The notes beneath the pieces were generated by a model. The model saw only the letters and a program-made list of their open reading frames with translations, did not search any database and had not been told where the DNA came from. Source: Casuarius casuarius (taxonomy: Eukaryota; Chordata; Aves; Casuariiformes; Casuariidae). From it: 64,000 nucleotides of DNA. This document shows, one piece after another, positions 26,190 to 38,566 of the stretch. Both the position numbers and the translations under genes were made by a program. Location of the stretch: positions 434,001-498,000 of the forward strand of contig PTFA01000304.1 of NCBI GenBank assembly GCA_003342895.1, written 5' to 3'. Position 1 is the first letter of the stretch. Every line of letters starts with the position of its first letter.

Positions 26190-27150
26190 CCCCTCTCCCC
26201 CCCCACCCCCGGCGCCTCGCAGCGGAGATCGCGCAAGATGGCGGCGGGGCGGTCGCACGCCTCGGCCGCGGGGACAGGCGGTAGCAGCAGGCGGGCGCAT
26301 GCGGGGTCCGTTCCGTGCTGCGCCGCTGCGGGGCTGCTCGCGCTGCGCCGTTAGGCACACGCGGCCGTTGGCCGGCGCGGCCGTTGGGCTCGGCCGCGCT
26401 GCCGGCCGGGGGCGGCCATGGAGCGGGGAGGCTTGCCGGACGTGGCGCCGGGGCTGCGGGGCCAGTGGCCCGTCGTGGTCCTCCACGTGTGCTGCTTCCT
26501 GTGGGCTCTGTTTTCGCTCTGCCAGAACGTGGGGCTGCCTAATTCCGCCCGCAGGGAGAGCGACGACACCTACGGAGGCCGTTGGAAATACCTGACCTTC
26601 ATCAACCAGGTGGGGGAGGCCGGGCGGGCGGCTCGCGGGGAGCTGCGGGGTGCGACCAGCGCCAGAGCGCAGATAACGGTTGGGAGGGAGCGTGGTTCGG
26701 TGCGCGTTGCTTGTCGCTGAGCCAGGTGCCGTGCTCACGAGGGGCTCAGCTGAAGTGAGAGTGCCCTCGATGGAGGGAGGAGAGAAGAGGTGTCAAGAGC
26801 GATTCCCTGGGCTCTGAGGAGGGAGGCTTGAGACTGTCGGCAGACGGGCTCCTTCCCCGCGCTCTTGGCAGGGCTGTGTCACCCAGTGACTGAAACAATT
26901 AGGTGCTTCTCGGGAGATTATCTCCCTAACGCCGAGTATTCTTCTCCTTCAAAAAGAAGAAGAAAAAAAAAAAGCTTCGTTTTACTGCTGGGCGAAGGAG
27001 AAGCTGACTGCCGTGCCCTGGCGCAGGGCCGCGCGGGAGGGGTGTTGTAGCGGGAGGTCGGGACGGCGGAGCGGGAGCGTTTCCACACCGAGGGCCGGAA
27101 TTAAATCCCCGGCTCGGCTCGGCTGCTCCCAGGCTGCTGCCGAGCTGTTC
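26190..27150. promoter_or_regulatory. CpG-island promoter of the AIG1-like gene
   Basis: A dense GC- and CpG-rich block surrounds exon 1 and extends into intron 1. It contains AAGATGGCGGC at 26235-26245, a consensus YY1 site typical of TATA-less promoters, and GCGCATGCGG at 26295-26304, an NRF1-like core. No TATA box is evident. Transcription probably starts between about 26230 and 26400. ZNF831 lies on the opposite strand 20 kb away, so bidirectional use is possible but unsupported. Confidence 0.75.
26418..26609 (+). CDS. AIG1-like exon 1
   Basis: Encodes residues 1-64, including the first membrane segment and the motif [14 protein letters not shown] with the catalytic threonine T60. Ends in phase 0 at CAG|GTGGGG. 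Confidence 0.9.
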
Positions 27151-30100
27151 AGGCCTGGACAGCTTGCACCGGTCTGGGCGCTTTGAACGCTTGAGCATCT
27201 CTAGTCTGTTACCAGAAATAAGGAGCTGTCGGGGCTCCTCGAGCTTGTAGGCTGGCGCTGAGCTTTGTGAGTAAACTCGCTTTGAGTCAGCGGAAAACTT
27301 GTTGGTGTTAGACTTTCAGGTTATGTAATGGACCGGTTAAGATGTCAGCACAGAAACTGATTATTTTTTTCCTTCCAAGTATTTATGACCTCTCTAATAT
27401 TAATATATGTGCCCAAACCTGTAGATTGGTGATGTAGATTTAAGGCAAGTGAAAAAGAATGCCAGTTATTTCAAGGACAAACAATTTTTATGTACTTTCA
27501 CATTTTCTGCTTGGAAGATTGGAGGAATATAGCAAAAACAAAGTACTAAAAAAGCCTTTTTATTAACAATTTCCTTACCTGTTTAGATTCTGCAGACTTT
27601 ATTGTTTGGAATATGTGTCATAATTGATGTTGTACTCATATTCACAACTGCCAAAAAGAAGAGTGTATCATCCAGATTGTTGCCTGTGAAAGACTTCATC
27701 TTCTCGGTGCTAGTATTCCCTGTTGGCTTGGTAAGTAGTCCCTGTGAACTGTCAGAGCCCTCAATGCTTTCTCAAGTAACTTCTGAAAAGACAGAATAAA
27801 TTGATATGTTCAATTTAACTTAACAAAGCTGACAGGCATGATCCCATTTCATTCGGTTTCCAAAAATTGTAAGTGTTCCAGTGAGGCTAACGGTTGTTTC
27901 CTTTCTGTCCATCCATACTGGTGTGTTTCAGAAAACAGATTTTCTGAAATTACTTTTTTAGTATTGCAGTTTTTGGAATACGTGTCTGTACTGACTAAAT
28001 TCTCTAGGAGATAACACTAAAATGACTAATAATTAAAAAACACACTATATACCTTACTCTAAATATAAGCCTTTCTAAAAAACCTACAAAAGATGATGTA
28101 GCCTTTTGTCTCATGAAAAAAAGTGTTTTCCAAGTGAGCACGAGAGATTCGTCATCTCAGTTTGCATAAGTCTTATTTCTACAAAGGTTTTTTTTTTTTC
28201 ATGTCCATGATCCTCATGAAAAGAAATAATCACATGAATAATTATTGAACTAAAAAGAATATATGGCATCACTTTCCTAAAGAAGGGGCTTTCTTGCAGG
28301 TAGTTGCAGTTAACTCTTATTTTTATTTAAATGTATGCAGATGTATGTATTGTGTATGTTTGAATGGCTTTGAAAGTACTCCTCTAATTTGGATTATATC
28401 AGCAAGGAATAAGTTTAGGCTACATCTATATGGCTAACACTGAAATATGAATTTATTGTAAGGCACAAGCACTGATTTCTAGGGAATTGAATTAAATAAA
28501 TTTAGTTGTTTCTGCATACTGGCATGTCTCAGAGTTCTATGTTTAATGAAGCTTTGTGCAGTCCTTTTTATTCGTTTACTTAGAACTGCCTTGCCTGCTG
28601 ATGATGTATCAGGCAGCATCAGTTTGTGTTTGTGTCCATATGTTCAGGGAAGTGTTCAGCTGTTCAGATAGTATTTGTTTTTCTGTTCCTATGGTACTCG
28701 TACCACAAAAATTTGAGAGCTGCTTAGTCAGAAGATACATAGGATGCGTATTTTTGATAGTTGAAATACTGACTAAAAAGAAAAGCTACTGTTGCTCCTA
28801 TGCTCTTCATCTTACCTTTCTGCAGACTTTGATTTGTAATAATTATTGATTTACAGTGTTTTATGTATTTCTCAGAGCTGCCACATGCTCTGAATTTGAC
28901 ACCAGTAGAAAATTAATGAGAACTGTTTTATTTCTTAGCACGAAAACCATACTTGGACACTAACCAAGAAGAAAACTGAACTGAACTTTTGATGCCTTAC
29001 TAGTCATGAATGTGCTGCCAACAATGCATTTCCTACTGACTTAGTGCAATATAACTGATTTAAAAAAATAAGTTACTGTACAAGTAAATAAAGTAGTTCT
29101 TAAATGACTCTAAAGTCAAATTCAGAGGAAGAAAATAAATTGAGGCAGCTAGTAATAAAGTACTTTAATGTACACTCTGCAACCACTAGATAGGAAAAGT
29201 TACATTTTAAGTGGTTGTTTTATGAGTATAGTGGTCCTTGTTAATATTCCTGTGTGCAAATATTTATTTTCTTTCTTTATATTTTTAACTTCAGTTTGTA
29301 GCTGTTACGTTTTGGACTCTATATGCATATAACAGAGAACTTATATATCCTGAAGAGCTGGATGAGATTAATCCAAGTTGGCTTAATCATACTATGGTAA
29401 GTCTGATGCCTTCTCAGCATTTTGGATTTAACTTTTTCAGTTATATATGTTGTTTATTCTTTTAACTACTGGTTTTGTTGAAACTAAGTTGCAGACAGCT
29501 AAGTATACATCTTTGTTTCAGCACAGCTATAAGTGTAGGTAATAGGATGATGAAAAGGCTTTTGTCTCCCAAAGTATATTGTCTGAAATTTACCACACTA
29601 ATGAAGCTGCATAAATTAATAACAGTAATGGGGAGTGGGAGGGGGAAAGACTAGAAGAGTCGGATTCTGTGTCTAATTCCCTGTGTAAGAACTATCTTGT
29701 GCACTGTACACTTTCCATCCTCAGAACTGGTAAAGAGGAGGCAATGTAGGGAAAAACTAGTGTATGATTACGCAGTTCTACTACATGCACAGGTAGGAGT
29801 TAAGGCTGTGATGATGTTAACTTGATAGTTCTCATTCTTTGCAAATGGAAGTGCTTCAAGTACTGTTCTTTATATGTATTTTTAATAATCATATAATTTT
29901 AATATTTACTGAATTCTTAGATCCTTTTTAAGTTGTGTCACAAACTTTACTCAGATTTTTTATTCTGTATGTAACAGCCTTGTGCAAGCCAGTTAAATGC
30001 ATTTGGCTTTCTATCAGAACAGTTCTAGAGAATGTAGTTTTTAGTGTTCTTTCTCGTGACTTCCAAGACTTCGTTTCCCCACTTATTCTTTCACTTTCTT

Positions 30101-32402
30101 TAAGTAGTATAATACTGCACAGTTAAACTATATTAAAGTTTTCTCCTTACCATGTAGTAAGTGTCAGATAAAGGTTACTGTACAGTGCACATTCCGACAT
30201 TTTATCCAGCTGGGCTATTCCACTTAATTTTAATGGCATCATCTTGTTGCCTTTTTTGTTGTTTGTTTTTTTCCTAAATGGAAATCAATTATTTTTACAT
30301 AAATGGGGATTTTAGGAAATCTGTTTATTAGATTAAAATGTTTATGAGAGAATACTGTGAAAGAAAATACTTTTATCACAACTGTACATCAAGAGTTTTC
30401 TATTACATCATTTTATAGGAGCTATTTGCATTATGTTTCCATCTTAAACTCTTGTATTTGTTTTTATTTTTAGCATACCACCATACTGCCATTACTTTTT
30501 GTAGAGCTGATAGCATGTCCACATAAATATCCTGGTAAATTGAATGGAATAATAGGACTTAGCATCTTTGGTTCTTCATACCTTATATGGTAGGCCTTCC
30601 TTGTTCCTCAGAAATATATTTTTGTAAAATAATTTTCTTCCTTCAAAGAATCATGTTAAACAAAAATGGGTTAACAATATGAACCTGCAGTCATCTTGGG
30701 TTTTATGTTGTGTTTATTATGTTCTTTATGTTTAATTTATAGCAATGTACTTCAATTCTTACACAGAAATACAACAATAAATAATTTAGAAGAAACATGT
30801 AGAGGTGGCAGATGTTTATTCTGTTTGTTCTTCTGTTTGTCTCCCTGTTTATGTTCATCTCATTCTTAACAGTACCTCTGTGGTGCTTAAAGACTTCTGT
30901 GGTTGTAGGTTTTGAATATATAAAAATGGGACATTCTGTTAAATGTTTGATACCTAAGAGATAATCCTAGCAGGAAAGATGTGTCTGAGNGGGACTAGAA
31001 AACAAGTGAATAATGAAACTTTCAGAAAAAGAACAAAAATAAAGTGGAACAGATTACAATTTTAACTTTTTTTTTTTTTAAACATATTAATAAAGAGCTA
31101 GTTTCCTCTTGGTTTTGAGTGCTTCCTCTTTAAGAAAAACTTTTTAGGTTGTCCAGATTCTTCAAAAGATCCTTCAGATTCTGTGTAGTCGTGCTAAATA
31201 GTAAATAGTTCAACTGAAAATAAGCCATGTTTTGCTGTGGCTCTCTTTAAATGTTATTCTTGTGTTAGAGGGTATGAATCCCAAAACTGAGGGGACCTCA
31301 AGAAATGCCTTTCATGTGATTTTCCTATGGAGAGAGATAATGGTCAAACACGCACAGTTACTGCAACTTCCAGTTTATTTATTTATTTATTTTCCCCTCT
31401 ATACATTTAACGTAGCAACATTTTGGTTTTTTTCACCCTGAGCAAAACTCCATTAGTTAGTGAAAGACCTGTATTTGATCCAGCTAGCTCTGTCCACCTA
31501 GCTACCCATCTTGTAGATACTGATACTTTTTGCTTGCCATCCAAATCAACCTCAAGGATTCTGTTGTCCATGTCAATATCTTTGATTCCATTTTCTCAAG
31601 CCAGATGTGATGGTCTCTCATCTTCATATATCAGAGATGCAAGAGGTGATTGCAGCAAGGGATACTTTTGCATCAAACAAAGATATTTTAACTGGAAATT
31701 ATTAAAATCACATAGCTTTAAGATGTAGTTAATGATGTATTTCTGTAGCCGGTTTTATTCTGAACTTAGAATTGAGGGATTTGTGTGGCTTGAGAAATAA
31801 ACAGGATAGTCTATGTTAAATAAAAAAATGTAGACATGGCTAATTCATGTTTAAGACTTTGTTTTTCTTTGTTCTTAGGATGCTGTGGGTAAATTACGCT
31901 TCAGGTATTTGGGTATACCCAATTTTAGAAGCTCTAGACATAGCTGGAAGGATGTTGCTTTTTGTCACTTCCTACCTTGAGTTATTAGCATTCTATTTCC
32001 TTGGAGAGAAGCTTACAACATTATTATGGGGTAAGTTCATAGCATATGCATGGCACAGAAGGCTATTTTAGTCCTTACATCTTTGTCTTAGTCATCCTCG
32101 ATATGTTAGTCAACCTGTCTATGTCTGTGGAGCAGTACAGATATTTTGTTGAACTGAACTTCACAGGCAAATGCTGGTATTATAGTGCAGTTAACATCTG
32201 TGGACAGTTAAGGTAAAATCATCTTTGGCTCAAAAGAGAGAATAGGCATAAAAGTCCTGAGCTGCCATCAGACAGCTCAGAATAACACTGTAGGACAATA
32301 AAGTTATCCCTATTAGGGATACAGGCCGGAACTGAAATATGTACACTAATTAATTTGTTTCTCTTTTCAGGTGATACTCAAAAATATAAGAAGCAGGCAT
32401 AG
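26418..32402 (+). CDS. AIG1/ADTRP-family membrane hydrolase (complete, 6 exons)
   Basis: Joining 26418-26609, 27587-27730, 29295-29396, 30474-30589, 31879-32030 and 32371-32402 gives 738 bases, or 245 residues plus a stop, with GT-AG at every junction. This is the usual length of the family. AIG1 and ADTRP are multi-pass membrane threonine hydrolases reported to cleave fatty-acid esters of hydroxy fatty acids. The catalytic Thr aligns with T60 (KYLTFIN) and the catalytic His with H147 (MHTTILP), so the enzyme looks active. About six hydrophobic segments are visible, near 17-36, 65-85, 100-125, 148-160, 170-196 and 208-235. The C-terminus KKQA fits a KKXX endoplasmic-reticulum retrieval signal. 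The ATG has a strong context (GGCCATGG). The locus is neither the AIG1 nor the ADTRP locus known to me, so I treat it as a third paralogue and give no symbol. Confidence 0.9.
27587..27730 (+). CDS. AIG1-like exon 2
   Basis: Encodes residues 65-112 (membrane segment 2, a lysine-rich loop AKKKSVSSR, start of segment 3). The acceptor is TGTTTAG and the donor TTG|GTAAGT; phase 0 on both sides. Confidence 0.92.
29295..29396 (+). CDS. AIG1-like exon 3
   Basis: Encodes residues 113-146 with the family signature [16 protein letters not shown] and WLNHTM. The acceptor is ACTTCAG and the donor ATG|GTAAGT; phase 0. Confidence 0.92.
30474..30589 (+). CDS. AIG1-like exon 4
   Basis: Begins at the catalytic histidine H147 ([12 protein letters not shown]) and runs to residue 184 plus two bases of the Trp-185 codon. 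The acceptor is ATTTTTAG and the donor ATG|GTAGGC. Confidence 0.92.
31423..31728 (-). pseudogene. Possible decayed coding fragment inside AIG1-like intron 4
   Basis: On the minus strand, around 31470-31640, one frame reads as a plausible acidic/basic protein piece ([19 protein letters not shown]) broken by a stop just upstream. I do not recognise its source. It may be a relic of a retrocopy or simply chance. Confidence 0.15.
31879..32030 (+). CDS. AIG1-like exon 5
   Basis: Completes Trp-185 and encodes residues to 235 plus one base. Contains the family motif GIWVYPILE and the last membrane segment. The acceptor is GTTCTTAG and the donor GGG|GTAAGT. Confidence 0.92.
32371..32402 (+). CDS. AIG1-like exon 6 (terminal coding exon)
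   Basis: Completes Gly-236 and encodes DTQKYKKQA then TAG. DTQK matches the AIG1 family at the same place. The acceptor is CTCTTTTCAG. No consensus AATAAA follows closely; ATTAAA at 32424-32429 is very near the stop, so the polyadenylation site is undecided. Confidence 0.88.
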
Positions 32403-33092
32403 AAAAAAGGTTGAGAAATGGTGATTAAAAGTTAGAAATTCACTTATGAATGTGTTACATTTCTAATGAAGATAAAAGTGTTTTTATCAACTGATGCTGT
32501 GTTTTAAATACACTATGGCAGTCATTTTTAAGTACTTTGATAGATATAGAGTATTACATTGTTTACAAGCAATCCACAAGGAGAGTGGGGAAAAATGGAA
32601 TCACAGTAAAGATTCTTTACTTCCAAATTTCCCTTTTATCGCAAGGAGAAAGCAGTTTGAAACCCTTCTATATGCTTATGTATCCAAAAATACATATATA
32701 TTCATATCTTCAGGATCCGAATATGTGATGTTAGCTGTAGGAGAGTTTTCTGTGCTTGCAAAATTACAAACTGTAACCTAGGATCCACTGGTGAATATTC
32801 TGGTTCTGAAATATTACTATGTAATATACTATTCAGTGAAAACTTAGGTCTCCACATTATTTAATATAGGACTTGTCATTTCTGAAAGTTGCAGACTTGA
32901 TTGTAGTTGAAATAGCAAAATTAAGAATGTCGATACAAAGTTACTAGCATAATTATACTCTATCATTTTTACCTACATATTTCACTTTTTTTAAATTGAA
33001 GTAACTGTGCAGAACTGAATCATTGTAGTAAGTGTAGAAAGCATATTTAATCTTTTGCACTGCCCATTTCAAGTAAAAGATTATTTTATTAG
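32403..33092. other. 3' flank of the AIG1-like gene
   Basis: Presumed 3' untranslated and flanking sequence. No further exon, no good AATAAA and no recognised repeat is visible. Confidence 0.45.
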
Positions 33093-33290
33093 CATCACAG
33101 AATAACTTGGGGAAGGTACCTCTGGAGTTCTTCTGTTGCAGCCCCCCACTCAGAGAAGGGCCAACTTCAAAGTTAGATCAGGTTGTTCAGGGTCATACCC
33201 AGTTGAGTTTTGACTGTCTTCCAAAGTGGATATTCTGACGTCCATCTGTTCTGATATTTGACTAGCCACATTTTGGGCTGGGGAAAGGGG
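33093..33290 (-). repeat. CR1-type LINE fragment
   Basis: In plus-strand reading it runs CATCACAGAATAACTTGG, CCTCTGGAGTTCTTCTGTTGCAG, then CAGGTTGTTCAGGGTCATACC and CAGTTGAGTTTTGACTGTC. This order is that of the avian CR1 3' end in reverse complement. It is moderately diverged and clearer than the copy at 7.2 kb. Confidence 0.7.
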
Positions 33291-35610
33291 AGGAAATGCT
33301 TCTAGTATGTAGTTGGAATTTTCATCATTGCTACTTCCGTCCATTACCTTTTGTGCTTTCACCATTTACCTCTAAGAATCTGGCTCCACCTGCCCTCTAA
33401 GCACTTTATTTTTAGGTTGCTGTAGTATTATGACTGCTTTTGCTTTGTATTTTGTTAGTAGTAAAACTAATATTTATTTTCCATCTGTATACTAAAAGTC
33501 AAACTGAAAATACTTAAAAAGCATTCTTCATATGGAAGAAGGTTTATTCTTTTTTCCTTCCCTTGAGGGAATTAAAATAACATTGTATTGCTTCTTCCCA
33601 AGGAGAATGTTACAAATCCCAACATAAGTTCTTGTTCTTCAGATGCACTCAAACTAAATTTATTTTTTGAGTTTGCCCCCATTCGCACAGTTTATACTCA
33701 GCTAGGATCTCCTAAAAAATAGCTCTCTACCCCAGATAGTTACAGTTCATTGTTCTCACTCTTCCAGTCTTCTGTTTTCTTAACTTTGGAAAAAAAAAAC
33801 TTGAATGAATGAGTTAGCCTGATGTTAGATTTGTACAAAGAACAGATTTTCTTTTGCAGAGAGCTGTCTCTAAGATGTTGTTTTTAAACTTGTGTGTGTC
33901 AGTCCATTGTCCTGACTTCTAGTAAGAACAGTTGAGGACTGTTCTTGTGTACCTCGACTGGCATTTTACTCAGTCACCATGGTAGTGCTACCTAGATAGT
34001 GCTACCTAGAATGCAAAATAGGGTTTCTGTCAGTGTAAGATTCAATTGCATGTATTTGGAGCTTCTCTGCACACTTAATCTCTTCAAAATTCTGAATGAT
34101 TGATGCAAATACAGTTACAGTAGTAAGAACTTCATCAAAATAGCATAGCCAGGTGCAGGATAACGATTGGTGATGTCAGTTATATGATTCAGGACATAGT
34201 TAAAGAACACTTTTTTTGCATATTAATTGTAGCCCCTGATACTGGAATTTTAGACTGTGAAGTCAGGTAATTATTTTGAAAAATACAGAGATTTTAAAAA
34301 AGAAGAAATTCCTGTCTAATAAGACCAGATACTGCAATCAGGATCAGGTAAGCCTTTCAATTTAAGAAGTGGCTGACCTTTGCTAGTAAAGTCTTTGACT
34401 TATCAGTGGACTTAGTATATTAGTGTTGAAGGATAACGAATATTATAGCTTTGAGAAGATGCTGGGAGAGATTTGAAGATTTTTTACAGAAAACAGTTTT
34501 CGTCGCATGATAAAACAGTCAAAATAACTAGAATAATAAAAATTCCTGGGAGATGTGATACAGTCAAACGAGCACAACTTGAAACAGCAAATAAATTATC
34601 ACCAATTTACTAGAATTATATCCATAAAATGTGCAGTAAAAGAACTGGTTGACATGATGTATTTGGCCTTTTGAAAGACCTTTTGGGAAAAAGTCTTTGG
34701 GAAGATGGAGCTAGTAGTTATGCAGATATTTATCAGAATCTGGTTAAGTGAGAAAATCAACTTCTACAAGTAAGTGGACTGTTGTTACAGCAAAAGGCTA
34801 ACTGCATTACTTTAAGTTTGCATACTAGGACAGGGAGAGTATATAAATAAATAGACAGAATTGCTAATGTCAAGAAACTACCTAGTTTTTTCAAGACTGA
34901 AAAAAAATTGAGAAATTTCCAAGGTTACTGCTGAGCTGTAAGATGAAATAAAAATATAAAGCACCTGAGTAGAGTAAATAATTTAATCTGGTTTTACGCA
35001 TGTAGTGAGATCTAGATTTATTTTGGCTTAGGAAGAAGGCTATGCCTTTTAGGTACGTCTTAAGTACTTTAAATATGCATTCTTTATATAGCAGCAGTCA
35101 AAACAGCAAAAACAATATGATATGTTGTTCCAACAAATTTGATCCCAGCACTAAGGCCAACATAAATTGACCTAATCAAAGATCTGCCTAATCTCTGGTC
35201 CAGAGAGCACAGAACAAAATTTTAATGGCTTGCCTTCATCATAACTCTGTGGTCAGCTAGTGACAGGCATTAAGTTAGAGGTGCCTCAAGGCTGTTTGAT
35301 TTAGAACTGGTATGATAATTACCTCTGCGATAGTTAAGTAGCAGAATACTCATGGCTAAGTAGCCACTCTCATGCAGTAGATTGTGTATGAACATTTCTC
35401 AGCTTGTAGCATCATATTTGCTTTGCTGTTTTGTAGGAGGAGTCAGCGTTTTGCTTTTATTCACATATTGCTTTAATAGTATCTAATTGAGTATAAGATT
35501 TCTGAAACAAGGAGCTGCATATAAATTTTGACCTGATGGATAAAGGCAGCATGGTTTGAAGACCATTAAAATACACCCCCCCACACACACACACCCCCCC
35601 CACACCCCTA
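33291..35610. other. Gene-free stretch
   Basis: AT-rich sequence with no credible coding frame. A small tandem duplication of about 15 bases (ATAGTGCTACCTAGA) occurs near 33985-34015. Confidence 0.5.
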
Positions 35611-35646
35611 CCTGTGTGTATGTGTGTGTAAGTATGTATGTGTGTG

Positions 35647-35720
<74 letters not shown>
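35611..35720. repeat. TG/CA compound microsatellite (palindromic)
   Basis: A TG-rich tract (35611-35650) leads through TATA into about 34 uninterrupted CA dinucleotides (35652-35720), so the two sides can pair as a hairpin. It is preceded by interrupted C and CA tracts from about 35575. Long glycine-free VC repeats read from it are artefacts. Confidence 0.95.
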
Positions 35721-35723
<3 letters not shown>

Positions 35724-38522
35724 TTGTGTGTATAACATAATATACTACCACCACTACCTATCATCACTAGTTCCTCAAGCATAGACATTGGAAAGTTGTA
35801 TTCATTAAATGTTTGATAGTTTGGTGCATTTTTTATAAGAAGCGTTGTAGTCTTTAGTTCCAAAAAGGGATCAGATTTAGGGGAGAAGTATGATTATTTC
35901 CAAACAACAGAAAATAATCAGCAATTTCAAAGTACATTAAAGTATGTAGTTGTGTCTTTAATTGTAGTTACTGTGCTTGCTCATGAGTTGTGGGTGATAA
36001 CATATGATTATTATCTGCCTACCTGATCACATGCACATTTGTGGCACTTGCAAGAAAAAACATTATCTGGCTGGTAATTGTCATATTATGCAGAGTTTTA
36101 AATACACTGAAATTATGAAAGAGACTGTTTCCTAGACAACAGAATAGTTGTTGCATCCATGAGTTCTACACCATTGTGTATCTGCACCTAAGTCAAACAC
36201 CTGTTTGCAGCTGCTGCTCCCATTAATGATACTGACAAAGTGGGACTGTTTGTGTAGCCATTATCAAACTCCCTGAACAAGTTAAGGAAATTGCACNATG
36301 GTAAAATAAATAAATAAAGTTGAAAGTCATGGTGCTAATGAGTCATGCAGCATGTACCTTGTTAAAAATTTTGAGTCACTCTTTAAATTGAAACTCTGCA
36401 TCATTCATTAGCTGAAAGCCATCTGAGAGCCATGTACCACCTACTTAAGACCTCTGCTGCCAAATGTAAATACAAGCGCACCCGTGTGATATGCATATTA
36501 TTTCACTATGGCTATCTGAGTATGCTAGAACAAAAGAGACCACCACATATAACAGGCGGAAGACCTATTCTCAAGAGTAGCCGATATACTACTGATGAGG
36601 CAATGAGGTGGCCAGCTAACTGCAACTGTGTGTGTCTGTAATCTGTATTTTTAACTTTCCTATCAGAAAGCTGATAGGAAAAATAACTACTTGCACTCAA
36701 ATGATGTAGACAGTGCTAGAGCCTCAGCATGCTTCAGAACAGCAGTAGATACATCACATGCTTGAAGGAAGGTATTTGGCCAGTTTTATGTATGAGGAAA
36801 CAATACTCTAAAGTTGTACAGCTTTAAGTAAGCCACTTAGGAAGTTCTATGGCAGGAAAAAAAATGCATCTGAAAATCAAATGTTTGTTCCAAGGCAGCC
36901 TCAGCTGTCAAATCATCCTATCAAATGCATGGTTTTTTATATACCCCAACTTAAACTAAATGCTCTGAAGCAAAGATAATATCTGGTTTATTCTGCAGTG
37001 TGGAGGATATTAGGGAAAGGGGGAGACATTAAATACCATGTAAAAAAAATTTGATCTCTCCTTGATGCTTCTTAGTTTCAGCCCATTAGCTAAAAATTGC
37101 AGTGTGCTTTAGCAGCAGTATCATTACCAGTTCATATACTCTGCTGCTGTTTCACAACCAGATGGTCACAGGTTTCTGAAGAGTTACCACTTTTTTTTTA
37201 ACATGTTAAGAATGACTTCAAGTGTGAATTTAATAGTAAACGAATTTGTTCATTGAACCTCTCTGGGTATGATGGGAGATTCAGCCCAGAATCTGATGGA
37301 AGATGCATCATCTTCTATACAAATCTTTCATAGGTAGTTTTTGACTACATGTTACCTTTCAGAGCTTGTCCAGGAAAATTCATTTCCATGATCAAGAAAG
37401 TGAAAGGCCATTCTGTTTTCATCCAAAGACTATTTTAAATCTTTCTGAAAATATGCATCACCTTCTGTTAAGAGCTTACTATATTTGTGAAGAGTTTACT
37501 AAATTAGATTCTAAGATATAAGCTCTTAGGCAGCCTATTCTACTTCTGTAGATAAAGTGTCAAAAGCACTATCTGACATTTGGTGCAGATATCTACAATT
37601 GTATGCTGTAGTAGAAGCTTACACTGCAGATTCTTTTTTCAGATTTTTCTGTTTTAATTCTCAGTCTGCTTTTAACTGAGACATTCTACATGCTTTATTT
37701 AAATCTGGTCACGTTGAGAGGTATGTAGTAGAACTGGGTGTGTAGTGACAAGTATTTGCAAAGGGAAGAAAAGTTACTTCATGGTATATGTTTATAGACT
37801 TCTGGAAACTGAAATCTAAAACGCTGTTCTTGAGTACATGAAGCACCATGTATAGGCAGTGGGATATATGAGTAAAATACATAATTCAACATATTCCACC
37901 TATTATAGAACTGAGTGGCTTTTACATTAGCTTAAAAACCCCTCAGTACTTCTGTGATGCAGGAATGAGAGTCTTGTGAAGAGGGAAAAAAACCTGATGT
38001 TTCTTTAACACAAACTATTAAACAATGAATCAAAGTTCTACTGCTTCAGAAATGTTAGCAAACAAGTATCATCTTGGTAGAACCAGATCTTTTTTTTTGA
38101 CTGGATAAATAAAAGCTTTCTGTTCAGATGAAAAGACAAAATAGTTTTGCCTGCTTTTAGCAGTGGATGAGGTCATCCTCATGCTAAACATAGCTGACTG
38201 ATTTTAGTTTTATGAGTGCAAAAGAACAAAAAAATTTCATACACTAGAGAGAAAATAGCTGCATTTTTCAGCTGTGATTACAAACCTAATCAATAAGAAG
38301 TTACTCTGAATGCTGTTTGGTGTGGATAATGGAAGGTTGTTGATACTACTTATTCAGGGAAATCATTTCTGCTTTCTGCCTGATTAGAAAAGTTACTGAA
38401 GGCCTTGAGAAGCATTGCTATGTAATCAGTTAATTCAAAAGTTCCCTCTTCTTTTCCCAGTAGTGATATACTTACCATATTCACTTTTAAAAACTATTTG
38501 CTAAAAACTACCCTTCGGGGGG

Positions 38523-38523
<1 letters not shown>
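35721..38523. other. Gene-free stretch
   Basis: No exon or recognised repeat. One unresolved base (N) at 36297. Confidence 0.5.

Positions 38524-38565
<42 letters not shown>
38524..38565 (+). repeat. T42 homopolymer
   Basis: An uninterrupted run of 42 T. It could be a simple expansion or the tail of a minus-strand retrocopy, but no recognisable gene copy lies beside it. Confidence 0.9.

Positions 38566-38566
<1 letters not shown>

Noticed and set aside
26178..26738. 186-codon minus-strand frame in the AIG1-like CpG island
   Set aside because: Composition is that of translated GC-rich DNA, it overlaps the real exon 1, and it shows no family motif.
35457..35863. Minus-strand frames with long Val-Cys repeats
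   Set aside because: Direct translation of the CA/TG microsatellite.
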